From the NCBI GenBank assembly GCA_022925895.1, contig JAKSYS010000004.1, positions 248,001 to 312,000 of the forward strand: a stretch of 64,000 nucleotides of DNA, given 5' to 3'. Every line of letters begins with the position of its first letter. Position 1 is the first letter of the stretch. This DNA is from Fragilaria crotonensis (Eukaryota; Bacillariophyta; Fragilariophyceae; Fragilariales; Fragilariaceae). A program made the translations under genes and the position numbers. Of this stretch, positions 1-10,485 are shown in pieces. Under the pieces are notes generated by a model. That model searched no databases and was not told the origin of the DNA. It worked only from the letters and a program-made list of their open reading frames with translations.

Positions 1-404
1 TCATTCGGTCCAACCAGAATCAAGCAATCGGCCATGGTTCCATCATGGTTTACAATGGCCAGCCGTATGACGTCATTGAAAACATCAGCGTCAACAACAT
101 TCGGGCGGAGAATACGAAAAACTCACAGCCATGGGAAATGGGGATTATCATGACTGGGTCGGGCGGTGTGAAGAGAATCGAATTGCGAGACATAATCGCT
201 GCAGGAGGTCCCTCACTGGTCCTCAACGCTCAAAATGATTTGTCAACGTTAAGGACGGAGCGAATTGTTCAAGATGGACGAAGACTGGCAGATAAGGTTG
301 GATACAGTGTTGAGTGGACCAGTGCTCCGTCGTATGCACCAACTCGGGCGCCTGTGCCTGTCTCTCGAGGTGGTCGCAAGCAGTACGTTCGTCGAGGAGT
401 GTGA
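1..404 (+). CDS. C-terminal end of a beta-helix (pectate-lyase-like) secreted protein, cut by window edge
   Basis: The frame is open from base 3 to a TGA at 402-404. Its residues (SNQNQAIGHGSIMVYNG, then ENISVNNIRAENT and IELRDIIAAGGPS) match the last ~130 residues of the two-domain plus-strand genes at 6088 and 12667. It is therefore the 3' end of a third array member whose body lies left of the window. The family folds as a right-handed parallel beta-helix of the pectate lyase/GH28 type and is presumably secreted. The tail differs from its paralogues: after TSAPSYAPTRAP it runs on into VPVSRGGRKQYVRRGV, a basic end that the other copies lack. Substrate is unknown. Homology to the sister genes is clear; the biochemical role is inferred from the fold. 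Confidence 0.8.
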   Translation, partial: IRSNQNQAIGHGSIMVYNGQPYDVIENISVNNIRAENTKNSQPWEMGIIMTGSGGVKRIELRDIIAAGGPSLVLNAQNDLSTLRTERIVQDGRRLADKVGYSVEWTSAPSYAPTRAPVPVSRGGRKQYVRRGV

Positions 405-749
405 GAATGAGCAGTCACTGAATGATACGTTCATAGACATCGGCTTGTCGTACCGTCACAGCTCACAGGAGATTGGAGTACTGCAATTCTGCAATACCAT
501 TGAGATTACGAGGTTACAATACGGCGACAAAGTCCTGTTGTGCACAATAGTATATGACCAAGGAACTTTTTGTTTTGCATTAATGTGTCATTGCGTTATG
601 ATGTGTATTTGGTTTATGCACTCAGAGGTCAGAGCATTCGTATCGTTTTGGCGGTGTATCAAAATCTGACCCCAGGGTACATTCAGGGGCATGGAGCTCG
701 TTGCAGAGTCTGTGTCGAAACGCCGAGGCATAAACCAACTTCCGACAAT

Positions 750-1727
750 AGGGAGATCCGGGTAGAGTCGTGTTTCCACTACGCTTACCTTACCATAAAT
801 GAAAATTAGTGGCCGGGAAACTTAAATAAACATCGGACAAAAGAGATCCGGGTTGACATGAAAGAAGGGATTTTCTACTAAATTCCAGAACAAGGATTCC
901 TACGAAACAACAAGTAAGATTCCTCACCGGTTGCGTTTTCACCTACTACATGACGGAGCTATGTTCTCGGCAGATTTAAATTTCTAAGTAGTGTCGTTTC
1001 TACTGTTGGATTCGCCGTATTATTATTAGTCTCTAGACTAAATGGTGGTTGGTGGTTTATGGGCTGAATTTACGGCATTGCAATCGTCGTCATGGTCGGA
1101 GACCGACGGTATCGTTTTTTGTTGTGTGCGCGCTAGACGAAGCGCGAACTTTTTACTAATCCAGGACAAGGATTCCTCCAAAACATCATCAAGTAAGATT
1201 CCGCGCTAGGTCCCTTAGTCGTTGGTGCTTCGTTCTCGACAGATATGTATCGTTGAGCACTGTCGTTTGTTGCGTTGGATCAGTCATGTGAACATTAGTC
1301 TGATAGGTACCGGTAAAGTGTGGTTCAGGCGCCGAATCACCGGTATTACAATCATCGTCATGGCGGAATGAAACGTGTCATGATGTTGCGTTGATTTCGC
1401 ACATTTCGTTGCGCGAACGTCGACTTATTCGAATGCTTTTGTCAACAGCATCCTCTTTAGATACCAGTGTCTGCTTTGGTGTACATAGATATGGTGCAAC
1501 GTGGAGCTTCGAAGGGATGAAATTGAACACGTGTAACAGAATCTCGACAAGAGAAACTGAGAAGAAACCATCGGCTTCAAATTTCCACTAAAACCCAAAA
1601 ATCGACGATTTTCGGAAATTGTGAAGCAAGATTCCCTATTCTCAGATCCGCTATTGTGTCTCATAACCTGCTCATAACCCGTTCTACAGGAAGGTTAGTG
1701 GAAACACGACTCTACCCGGATCTCCCT
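750..1727. mobile_element. Non-autonomous DNA transposon (MITE-like) with 32-bp TIRs
   Basis: Bases 750-781 and 1696-1727 are near-perfect inverted repeats about 32 bp long (AGGGAGATCCGGGTAGAGTC outward). The trinucleotide AAT flanks both ends (747-749 and 1728-1730), consistent with a 3-bp target duplication. If the element starts one base further in, the flank is TA on both sides, as for Tc1/mariner, so the superfamily is not settled. No transposase is encoded. The interior contains a diverged direct duplication with a period of about 275 bp (about 873-1145 and 1150-1425), recognisable by shared ACAAGGATTCCT and AAGTAAGATTCC blocks. Confidence 0.7.
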
Positions 1728-1745
1728 AATGCTTGCACTTGGAAG

Positions 1746-3354
1746 TACAGTCTAGTCGCGATATTATGGGCAAAATAGTATGGGCACTCTCGGTAGCAGG
1801 GATTGGAAGTAAATAACCACCGGTACCGGTAACCAAATACCGACGGTATTATACTGTACCACTACTGTGATTTTTAAAATGCCCAATAACTGGTTACCTG
1901 CGAGTTGCAATATACCAACCAGTAACCAGGACCCATGGTTATTTTCTACTGAGTTTAGTCGGTAGTATTTTGAATTCCGGTGTTCGGGAATACCAGCTTG
2001 AATTTCTATAAATGTTCTGTCCTGCATCAGTGTGTATACGGTTCATTTCTGTACTGTAGTACTGCAGTTTACTGTTACTGTAGTGTTTTTACTACCATTA
2101 TACCTACCGGACGAAACCAATGGACCTGAGTAAGTACTGCGCTTCCAAAAATGAAGAGAAGTTATATTTATCCCGGACTGAAGGATTTTTCAATACCAAA
2201 ATACCTCCCAGTGCAACAGCACAATACCATTCTACCTACCGGAGGACTGTAATACCAGATTCAACGTGGGACAGTATTATTTTTCCAATCCCTGCTCGGT
2301 AGTATGGGCATTATTCTGGATTTACCACCTCCGATGACGGACAGACCACGTCCGTACTGTGTACTGTGCATGTGATACTGTACTGGATCATTGCACTGCC
2401 TACCTAATAATGGCCAATTCATATGCTTGTTGAACTCATTGCTACTCTCTTATGATTACATCATGTAGTGCACTGGCACTTGCTGCTGAGGAGTAGGAAG
2501 AGTCATCATGATATGCATCAATGCCTTGCACATCTGTGGGTGGCTTATTCATGTTAGAAAAAATGAACCACAGTTGGCTGGCAGCTTTACTTGTTTCCCA
2601 AGATACCTTGTATCTGCAAATTCTTCACTGGATTCCCCATTAGATTGAATGCACCTAAAATGTCTGTGTCCCTCTTGCTAGTTGCATCATTTTGGCATCT
2701 TTGTTGGTAAGGCTCTGATTCAAGGTACTAGCTAGCCAAGATTGTTTTGAAACATCCTCAGGGTCTCATGCTGGGCAGCCATGGTGTGAGAGCAATTGAT
2801 GAGGTGGAGGGTCATCGGGATCAACACCCTTGCTATTTCTGTCGGTGGATTGATAGCATCCTCATTTGCTCCCTCAATTGCAGGCTCAATAGCATCTCGT
2901 CTATCATTAATGTGCTGGTTCCAGCCAAGATGTTACTGCTGCCATAATGACCCACATATTATTCTTGGCATTTGTAGAAGTATCATTACAGTAGTATGGT
3001 CTAACATAATCTCATCTTCAGGGAAAGTATTTTCATTCAGCCATTGCTGTTCATAGCTAATAGTCAATGTTACGTTGTTGCTGTTGTTGGTGGTGAGTTA
3101 GTGATTTTGTCTACTGTTGGTTTTGAGGGTGCTCTATTACCTTCACTCCAGTACTCCATAGCTAGTATTTGTACCTATGTCTACTACGTACTACTAGTAC
3201 AAGACAGGGCCACTCATTCCCGTAGAACACTACTGTACTGTCCTGTACTTAAAAAGCACGTACAAATCACGTGTAAATGTGTTATGGGTGTTTCGATATT
3301 ATGGGCACTTTTCGCCAGTTACCAGGGTACCCATAATATCGCGAGTAGACTGTA
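1746..3354. mobile_element. Candidate TIR element of ~1.6 kb
   Basis: Bases 1746-1772 and 3328-3354 are inverted copies of a 27-bp sequence (core TCGCGATATTATGGG) matching at 25 positions. The similarity continues outward with a small gap (CTTGGAAG against CCTGGAAG). A second copy of CGATATTATGGGCA lies at about 3293-3306. Further in, GCAGGGATTGGAA around 1796 is inverted near 2285. The interior has no recognisable transposase. I could not settle a target-site duplication. It is called a decayed non-autonomous DNA element on the inverted ends alone. Confidence 0.45.
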
Positions 3355-3518
3355 ACCTTCCAGGAAGGTCCGGCCAAAACAAGTTCTAGCCGTTAAGCTC
3401 CGTTACCGGAGTAATTCCACGTACGCTGGCTTCCAATAACGTGTGTTGCGATATTTGTAGCTGGAACGGTTGATCCAAACGAGCCGGCAAGGTATTCTCA
3501 TGCTAAGTGAAATTCCAC

Positions 3519-3581
3519 GGTAAGTGGAATTTCACTTACCGTAAGTGGAATTTCACTTATGGTAAGTGGAATTGCACTGAT
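3519..3581. repeat. Three tandem 21-bp units, each partly palindromic
   Basis: Three head-to-tail units of GGTAAGTGGAATTTCACTTAY lie at 3519-3539, 3540-3560 and 3561-3581, the last with a few changes. An inverted partial unit (GTGAAATTCCAC) stands just before them. Each unit can pair with itself (AAGTGGAATTTCACTT), so the array could form hairpins. No gene is attached; it lies about 400 bp beyond the 3' end of the gene at 3975. Confidence 0.8.
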
Positions 3582-3974
3582 GATGATCCACATGATAAAC
3601 GCGCCAGCCTTGCTTTTTTCAGTTGAAAACGACTCAGCGTGGGAACGATACTCTTACTATGATGTGTAACGTGTTCTCGGATTTTCCACGATTCCGACGG
3701 TCCGGCCGGACCTTCCAGGACATCGAACGACCCTCGTACGGTACGACGTACGAAGTAGCAGAACGGGAACCTCTGCTCTATATAGAGAGTGGAAATCAGT
3801 GTCGGCCACAAGGAAGCAACTTCTAACTTCAAAAAAAGATAACCGACATCAAACGGTCGTATCTGATTAATTTCGTACAGTACAGTACATGAAAGAAGAG
3901 AATCGCCAATCGCTAACTGCTAGTGGCATGCTGTCTGGAGCCAAGTTCGAAGGTTTGAACGAATACTGAAGACC

Positions 3975-5279
3975 CTATTTTGCACGAAAAAGGGTTGGAG
4001 AGGGTGTTGGACGTCGGGTGGGACGGCGGGTCGGACGTCTGGTTGGCTTGGCTGCAGTCGGCTTTTTTGTTGGTACCCGTGTCGTTGGACGATTTGTCGG
4101 TTTCGCCGATGTGGCCGTTGTCGGCAGGCCACCCACGTAGGCTCCTTGATCACTAAGGGCTCGCCCGTCCTGCACCCATTGAACCGTGCGATACGACGAC
4201 GCCGGAGATTCCGAGTAAAATGCTTTTGATGGACCTCCAGACATGGTAAAGTCCCTCAATTCAACACCGAAAACACCGCCAGATCCTGAAGACTTGATTC
4301 CAACTTCGTGCGGTTGGTTGCCTTTCGTATTCACAGACCGAATGTTGTTGATGGTGATGTTACGAATAACTTCATCTGGTCGACCATTGAAAATGTGGAC
4401 GGAACCTTGGCGGTCCCACTCTTGATTCTTGTTCGACCGATAAAACAAGCCACCGTTTACTTGTACGTTGCTGACACCGAAGGTATCAAAGTATGGCTCA
4501 CAGCCAACGTACAGTGAGGCAGCGTCACTATCCTCGGCATAGAGATCATTCATGACGATGTCTCGGGAACCGACGACTGAGAAGCCTCGACCAATCTTTT
4601 GCAATCGGAACTTAGGAGACTGCAATATCATGTTGTTGACCTGCGATCCATCTCTCCTGTAGGACACAAATGCAACTCCATCATCTCCCGAGTTGAATAT
4701 GTCTGGTCGAATGATAGTGCCAAAGCTTGATGCCTCTGTGTTATGAATGGCATCAGAACGAGTGTTTCTTACGATTACTCGATCGATGAGATAATCGTGA
4801 GTGTTGCCGATGTAGATGCCAGCTGCTGCAGCACCTTCAATGGTCACCCCGCGCACCACGATGCCGCGAGAGTTCATCAGTCGCAGCTTCATTTGTTCGT
4901 ATCCCATCCACCGTGTCGTGGTGCTTTTCATTTCGAGCACGATGCCTTCCATGACGACATAGTCAGCGTTGATCCAGACTCCTGACCTTTCTTCGTTGGT
5001 CGCCAAAAGGCGACCGCCTCCTTTGATGAGTACTGATGGAACTATTATCTCGACGATGTCGGTGTGGACATAGGTTCGACCTGCTGGAATCAGGATCGTA
5101 GATCCAGGAGGAGCGAGAGCGAAGGCTAAGTTCAGAGCGTTGGTATCATCCGTAACACCATCACCGACCGCCCCATAGGCATCAACTGATACGGTTTGTC
5201 CTGTTGCGATTCCGGCGAGCAAAGCGAATGCACACAGAATGAGAAATCGCGATGAAGAGGTACATGGGATGAACATCAT
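3975..5279 (-). CDS. Secreted single-domain beta-helix protein with Pro/Thr/Arg tail (unit A)
   Basis: The 434-residue product begins with a clear signal peptide (hydrophobic residues 11-24, likely cleavage after ATGQ). The pectate_lyase_3-type entry motif YGAVGDGVTDDT follows at residues 35-46. Repeated beta-strand turns with NN/NI ladders (VNNMIL, VSNVQVNGG, IRNITINNIRS) run to about residue 380, typical of a right-handed parallel beta-helix. The last ~50 residues are low-complexity KPT/TRRPT repeats ending PTPSPTLFRAK, like the Pro/Thr-rich wall-associating linkers of diatom secreted proteins. Two adjacent ATGs give an MM start. It is transcribed divergently from the two-domain gene at 6088 and differs from the gene at 10486 at only about a dozen or so residues. 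Substrate, and whether it is enzymatic, cannot be read from sequence; extracellular or cell-wall glycan binding or cleavage is an inference from the fold. Confidence 0.88.
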   Translation of the reverse strand: MMFIPCTSSSRFLILCAFALLAGIATGQTVSVDAYGAVGDGVTDDTNALNLAFALAPPGSTILIPAGRTYVHTDIVEIIVPSVLIKGGGRLLATNEERSGVWINADYVVMEGIVLEMKSTTTRWMGYEQMKLRLMNSRGIVVRGVTIEGAAAAGIYIGNTHDYLIDRVIVRNTRSDAIHNTEASSFGTIIRPDIFNSGDDGVAFVSYRRDGSQVNNMILQSPKFRLQKIGRGFSVVGSRDIVMNDLYAEDSDAASLYVGCEPYFDTFGVSNVQVNGGLFYRSNKNQEWDRQGSVHIFNGRPDEVIRNITINNIRSVNTKGNQPHEVGIKSSGSGGVFGVELRDFTMSGGPSKAFYSESPASSYRTVQWVQDGRALSDQGAYVGGLPTTATSAKPTNRPTTRVPTKKPTAAKPTRRPTRRPTRRPTPSPTLFRAK

Positions 5280-6087
5280 AATTTGATTATTTCAATTCGT
5301 GGATTATGTTCGAAGACGCGTGCGATACTCGTATTGTCAATAAAATTAAGGCGGTTGACCACGAATGACTTTATCTTCGTGGATATACCTATGTGGTGCA
5401 CAATGTCAACGAGCAGATATCAATCTTGTACTGTTTTCCTGCAATCTCGACGTGTCTGAGCATGGAATACTGTCAATCCCTACGTGATGTGAATGAGAGT
5501 TTTAGACACACAGCACGTTTCGTGCTCTACTAGTAGTAGAGTAGGTATTAAGGTTGACAAAAACGTCCACATATTTGATTTATTGTTCGGTTCCATGTTA
5601 AACCCCTCGTCGTGTATTATTCTTATATATGATATCAAACTCCTTCAGAGTATTCGCATCAATACTGAGCTCCTCGACTGAAGACACTTCAAGTCATAAT
5701 TGAATTATTGGAGCGTAATCTCGAACGCTATGCGTTACATTGTACTCCTAAATCATTCGAGTACATAAGAAGTTTGAACTGGAGTTAACGAAATGCTTGA
5801 TTGCTACGGCCAGAGTATCGAGCGTCGCTACGGAATCTGCTCAATACCGAGCACCTCACCCGCGGACACCTTGAAGTATTAAATAATTTATGAAAATGTT
5901 GTAATCATATATATATATATATTGCGTGTACATCGAAATGTTTTGGCGTATTTTAGGCACGGAGTATTCCAACGAACTGTGAGTAATCCCTACCAATCCT
6001 CGATCTAACACGAACGGAAACTCTCACAATAACGATTAACCTCGACACAACTTCAATCCAGCAAAAAGCACAAAAATCCCATCCAAC
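5280..6087. promoter_or_regulatory. Divergent promoter of beta-helix unit A with repeated ~45-bp motif
   Basis: This 808-bp spacer separates the starts of two divergent secreted-protein genes, so both promoters must lie here. It has two diverged copies (about 5661-5710 and 5843-5892) of a ~45-bp motif: ATACCGAGCACCTC, a short gap, GCGGACACCTTGAAG, then an AT-rich end. Three more copies lie in the matching spacer of unit B. An (AT)n run is present around 5907-5922. No TATA box position can be asserted. Confidence 0.55.
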
Positions 6088-8355
6088 ATGTTTGATTACG
6101 TGCATACTTCATCTAGATTTCTCATCGCTTGCTCGCTCGCACTACTTCTTTGTCTCGCAACAGGACAAACTCTCTCAGTGGAGAACTTTGGCGCAGTTGG
6201 TGATGGTGTGACGGACAACACAGTCGCTTTGAATTCAGCCTTCTCTCAAGCTCCTCCTGGTTCAACAATACTGATTCCAGCTGGTCGAACATACGCCCAC
6301 AACAACATCATTCAGATAGGGGTCCCAGACCTTAAAATCACCGGTGGAGGTCGCCTTCTTGCAACCAATGAAGGCAGATCTGGGGTCTGGATTAGTGCTG
6401 ACCGCGTCGTCGTGCAAGACCTGATTCTTGAATTGAAAAGCGCCACGACTACCGGTAGGTGGTATACATATGAGTCAATGAAGCTTCGCTTGATGAACTG
6501 TCGCGGTGTCGTCGTGCGAGGAGTGACGATTCAAGGGTCGGCAAATTTGGGCATCCATGTTGGAAACGCCCTCGATTTCATTCTGGACAAGGTCGTGGTG
6601 AGGAACACTCGTGCTGGTGCTATCTACATCGCCGAAAAGTCAAGCAATGGCAGCATTCTCCAACCACAAACATTCAACTCAGGCGATAGCGCTATTGTTA
6701 TTCAGTCCTCGAGAAAGGACGGAGGCCAGGTGAACATATTGTCTTGCAATCCCCACAGTTCGACGCGGTACAAAGGTCTAGCGTACGCAATACTGGGTTC
6801 CCGTGACATCGTCATGAATGACATCTATGCTGAAGATAGCGAGCTTGCCGCCCTGTACATTTCGGCTGAGAATTCAATGAATACCTACAGCGTCAGTAAC
6901 GTGACGGTGAATGGTGGTAGGTTGGTTCGTTCAAGCAAGAACCTAGCAGCCTCCCATGGCTCCATTATGATCTACAATGGTCAGACCACTGAAGTGATTC
7001 GAAACATCACCATTAACGACGTTCAATCAGTCAATACCACCAAATCTCTACCGTTTGAAGTTGGGATTACGTCATATGGTTCAGGCGGTGTTTTCTGGGT
7101 CGAAATCCGAAATATGAACATGACCGGCGGTCCATCTCAGGCTTTCTACTCACAATCTCCGTTATCATCATACCGCACGATTCACTTGATCAAAGACGGG
7201 CAAATTCTTAAAGATCTCATCGGATATGGGGAGGCGTATCCGCGCTATACCCCAGAGCAATATGGCGCAGTTGGTGATGGCGTGACTGATGACACCGCCG
7301 CCTTGAACGCATTATTCTCGCGAGCACCTCCAGGAGCTAATATTCTGATTTCCTCTGGTAAGACCTATGCCCACAACGACATTGTGCAGATTCGAGTTCC
7401 GGCGCTCGTCATCAAGGGAGGTGGTCGCCTTCTGGCGACGAACGAGGCCAGATCAGGAGTCTGGATCAACGCCGACAGAGTGGTCGTCGAGAACATCGTC
7501 CTCGGAATGAAAAGCACCACGAAAGGTTGGATGGCATCCGAGCAAATGAAACTGAGCTTGATGAACTCTCGAGGAATCGCGGTGCGAGGCGTGACCATTG
7601 AAGGGTCGGCAGCAGCTGGCATTTTCGTGGGCAACTGTCACGATTTCATTATTGATCGCGTCATCGTGAAAAACACTCGTGCCGGTGGCATATATGTCAC
7701 AGAGGGATCAAGCTTCGGGAACATCCTTCGACCACAAATATTCAACTCGGGTGCCGATGGTGTGTCGTTCCTGTCACAAAAGAAGCAGGGCGTGCAGGTC
7801 AACAACATGTTTTTGCAATCGCCAAGGGTCATGTCTAGTTGCTCGGGCCGAGCCTTCTCCGTTGTGGGTGGCAGAGACATCAGCATGATCGATCTTTACG
7901 CTGAAGATACCGATGCCGCAGCACTGTATATTGCCGCCGAGCCCTCAATCGATAGTTACGGAGTGAGCAACGTGAAGGTAAACCGAGGTGTGTTCATTCG
8001 GTCGAATAAGAATCAAGCCATCAACCATGGGTCCATCTTGGTGTACAATGGACAGCCGGATGAAGTAGTCGAAAGCATCACCATCAACAACATTCGATCG
8101 GAGTATACCACATCGTCTCAACCATGGGAAATGGGTATTATCATGAGTGGATCAGGTGGCGTTCGCAGAATCGAATTGCGAGATATCATCGCGATCGGAG
8201 GTCCATCGACGGCCGTATACTCTCAAAGTTCGCTGTCAACGTATAGGACGGAACGAATTGTTCAAGACGGACGAAAGCTATCAGATAACATTGGATACAC
8301 AATCGATTGGACCAGTGCTCAGAGGTATGCATCAACTCCAGCGCCTAAGCTTTAA
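6088..8355 (+). CDS. Secreted two-domain beta-helix protein (unit A)
   Basis: The 755-residue product has an N-terminal signal peptide (SSRFLIACSLALLLCLATGQ). Two tandem copies of the pectate-lyase-type beta-helix domain follow, the first opening FGAVGDGVTDNT at about residue 34 and the second YGAVGDGVTDDT at about 391. Between them is only a short linker (YGEAYPRYTPEQ). Each domain equals the whole domain of the minus-strand neighbours, so the gene is an internal duplication or fusion. The start is the first ATG in a good CAAC-ATG context. The tail is short (APKL), without the Arg/Pro/Thr repeats of the single-domain proteins. Codons around 6736-6780 read NILSCNPHSSTRYKGL, whereas the paralogue at 12667 reads NNILLQSPQVRYCAKGQ. 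The DNA aligns well there, so small indels shift the frame and then restore it. A secreted wall or extracellular glycan protein is likely; the substrate is unknown. Confidence 0.88.
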   Translation: MFDYVHTSSRFLIACSLALLLCLATGQTLSVENFGAVGDGVTDNTVALNSAFSQAPPGSTILIPAGRTYAHNNIIQIGVPDLKITGGGRLLATNEGRSGVWISADRVVVQDLILELKSATTTGRWYTYESMKLRLMNCRGVVVRGVTIQGSANLGIHVGNALDFILDKVVVRNTRAGAIYIAEKSSNGSILQPQTFNSGDSAIVIQSSRKDGGQVNILSCNPHSSTRYKGLAYAILGSRDIVMNDIYAEDSELAALYISAENSMNTYSVSNVTVNGGRLVRSSKNLAASHGSIMIYNGQTTEVIRNITINDVQSVNTTKSLPFEVGITSYGSGGVFWVEIRNMNMTGGPSQAFYSQSPLSSYRTIHLIKDGQILKDLIGYGEAYPRYTPEQYGAVGDGVTDDTAALNALFSRAPPGANILISSGKTYAHNDIVQIRVPALVIKGGGRLLATNEARSGVWINADRVVVENIVLGMKSTTKGWMASEQMKLSLMNSRGIAVRGVTIEGSAAAGIFVGNCHDFIIDRVIVKNTRAGGIYVTEGSSFGNILRPQIFNSGADGVSFLSQKKQGVQVNNMFLQSPRVMSSCSGRAFSVVGGRDISMIDLYAEDTDAAALYIAAEPSIDSYGVSNVKVNRGVFIRSNKNQAINHGSILVYNGQPDEVVESITINNIRSEYTTSSQPWEMGIIMSGSGGVRRIELRDIIAIGGPSTAVYSQSSLSTYRTERIVQDGRKLSDNIGYTIDWTSAQRYASTPAPKL

Positions 8356-8993
8356 ACTTTAAACTGCTTGCATGTCACAAACGTCAATCCAGGCATGAAA
8401 TGAGAAATGAGCAAGGGGATCAACGAGGTCTGCCCTTCTGCCGTTATTGTCATATCCACTTACCAAGAAATCGCTGTTTTTCTAGAGTCCCATTTTTACC
8501 CCGTTTTTCCGATTAAAAATCACAAATGTCATTCACCCAATTCGCAATACATTTACCTACGTACTTTAATACCATAGTATACAGCAAATGACTATATTCT
8601 ATGATATTATGCATAGGGTGGTTTGTAAAGATTTTTTGTTCTGTACTGGAGTATCTCTTGATATACTACCTGGTAGTCGTATGTCATATATGTATATGTT
8701 ATGCATTTTACGCTGCTTCCAACTCTATTTGCAATTACTCCAGTACCACTACTCCAGTACCAGTTTCTATTGTATGGCGCGGCAGCATTCAGAAAAATGC
8801 GGGAAAACTCAGCGTAATAAACAAAATGTCTGGGAAGAAATGTTCAGATCCACAATGGTCATTGATCAAGGTGTATGCATATCTAAATGTTCGGTGTCAC
8901 TAAATTCATGCAATTGATCATTCATTGGACGATAATTCTCATGTATAACGTTGAGCAGATACATAGTGATGGATGACTGGCTTTGCGGTGTGA
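8356..8993. other. Intergenic, no gene seen
   Basis: AT-rich spacer after the two-domain gene. The first ~40 bases (AAACTGCTTGCATGTCA) are shared with the 3' flank of the paralogue ending at 14940, after which the two diverge. Short words such as CTCCAGTACCA are repeated near 8740-8765. No coding signal or RNA gene was recognised. Confidence 0.6.
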
Positions 8994-9298
8994 GTCTCGA
9001 CCCGACGCTCCGTTGCGACTATTATCTCCCAACAGGGGATTCCAACAAGGTTCATGCCTCAAAAATTTGCTGAGCGTATGTATCGAGCGGGTTTGGTTGA
9101 TGTGAAGCAAGTCCAACGTGTCGTGTGTGGAAGATTGTTGGACGACAAAGTCATTACACATCTCTCGGTGCTGATAAGTTGGTGTGTCCGAGGCAGCAGA
9201 ATTCGCTCCGGTACCAGAAGTTTTGGCCAAACTCAGGGTGGGCGTTGATGGCAATAGTGTTGTGGAAACGCAGACTTACGCCTTGATGAAGATGTCAA
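8994..9298 (+). pseudogene. Truncated, frame-broken copy of the 163-residue gene at 15588
   Basis: The stretch opens CGACCCGACGCTCCGTTGCG and closes with ACTTACGCCTTGATGAAG, matching both ends of the intact gene at 15588-16073. The middle is missing about 195 bp, covering most of LENAEYLYS through DELKAVDG. The rest (VKQVQRVVCGRLLDDKVIT, then GNSVVETQTYALMK) is spread over more than one frame. It occupies the same place in tandem unit A as the intact gene does in unit B, so it was duplicated with the unit and then decayed by deletion. Confidence 0.75.
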
Positions 9299-10430
9299 TC
9301 CGTGCGGTGAGACCCAACGCGGTTCACTTTCCGACTGTTCGAGTTCCAGGATTGGTCATCGCCTCAATGTCAGACATCGAGACCACGCTGGATCTGCGCT
9401 GATGCGCGCTTACACGTGACAATCGGTGTTCGGCTTTCCTTTGTTCGAATCCAAGGTCCTGTAGGAGGATAGTTTGAATGCATGCCATCAAATCACGATC
9501 AAACCTCAAGGATTCAACGGCCTTTTCGCTTGACGTGCAAGGACAATGTCGTGCTCTTGGAGCGATCGACAAAAGAAAAAGGCTTCCTTCTAGGAGCTTC
9601 GCTTGCCCAGGATTTGTCAGGCAAATTGTTTTATGGGCGCAAGTGGTGCCTTTGTTATCCGAAAACGACGAGCCTGCATCCCAATTCCAGCGGTGTTCCT
9701 CGACTTTGGAAACAACAATTTCGTTGTGAAGATATCATGGTTAGACTCCAGCAACATAAAGAGCTTGCCTGTGAATGACCAACGGTAACATTTGTTGGAG
9801 AAGTTCCGCGCAGCGGCCAAGGAAGTTGTTGTCTGGGAGTTCTGTGGGATACCTTCCTACACTCGAGCCGCTGGGGGTTGTCCGATTCTCGTGACGCGCA
9901 TTGTCATGACTTTCGAAAGAGTTTTCGACTTAATGTTGGTCTCCTGCGGTGATTGAAACGAAAAGCAACTGTTGTTGATCTCTTACGAGTCTCTTGACGC
10001 AGTGCTGATCTACTAAACCGCCGGCGTAGGATCGAACAGCTCGGCCACCCACTAGTACAGTTCCCTAGGTCGCACGAATGAGGCGCTTTCGTTTGGTGTA
10101 CGCGACAGTGATTTTTGAAAAATGCAAACTTGATCGGCAAAGATGCGCTAGCTGCCGGCGAAGGAACCTTGCAAATCGATCTTTCCTCATTTTGTTGACT
10201 AATGGTGTTTATGCGCCACAGACTCAAACAAGCCTTCCGTATAGGGAGCAGAGTCATTCGCCTTCGCAGTTGCAGAGAACGACCTCGCCGGATTGAATAC
10301 TGTCTTCACATATTATTTCCTACTAGGATCAAAGAAAATATGGCCTTGTTAGTTAGCTCTTCAATTCTGCCGTTGTACAAATGCTTCGCCGCTGAAATGC
10401 AAATTTTGTGGATTCTCAGCCCCAAATCTA
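9299..10430. other. Unassigned GC-richer spacer between tandem units A and B
   Basis: No intact gene is supported. The base composition is closer to coding DNA than the AT-rich spacers nearby, and several overlapping frames stay open for 60-110 codons (for example around 9482-9778 plus and 9904-10257 minus). None has recognisable motifs. It may be remains of a gene captured at the unit boundary. The last part merges into the 3' flank shared by the two minus-strand beta-helix genes. Confidence 0.4.
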
Positions 10431-10485
10431 CCCGACGCATACCATCTGGAGCCAAATAGCGAGGTTGGAACAAATGCTGGAGACC

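Larger units (their letters stand above)
405..3974. other. Long gene-free stretch built of repeat elements
   Basis: No convincing gene is present. The stretch holds two TIR-bounded elements (750-1727 and 1746-3354) and a short tandem repeat at 3519-3581, described separately. Bases 2440-3130 are less repetitive. Read on the minus strand they give broken runs that look faintly coding (for example NEDAINPPTEIARVLIPM), but I recognise no family and stops are frequent. The 300 bases left of 3974 are the 3' flank of the minus-strand beta-helix gene and resemble the flank of the gene at 10486. Confidence 0.55.

Noticed and set aside
9482-10257. A possible lost gene between tandem units
   Set aside because: Frames of 80-117 codons on both strands have no motifs; composition alone is not enough to call a gene.
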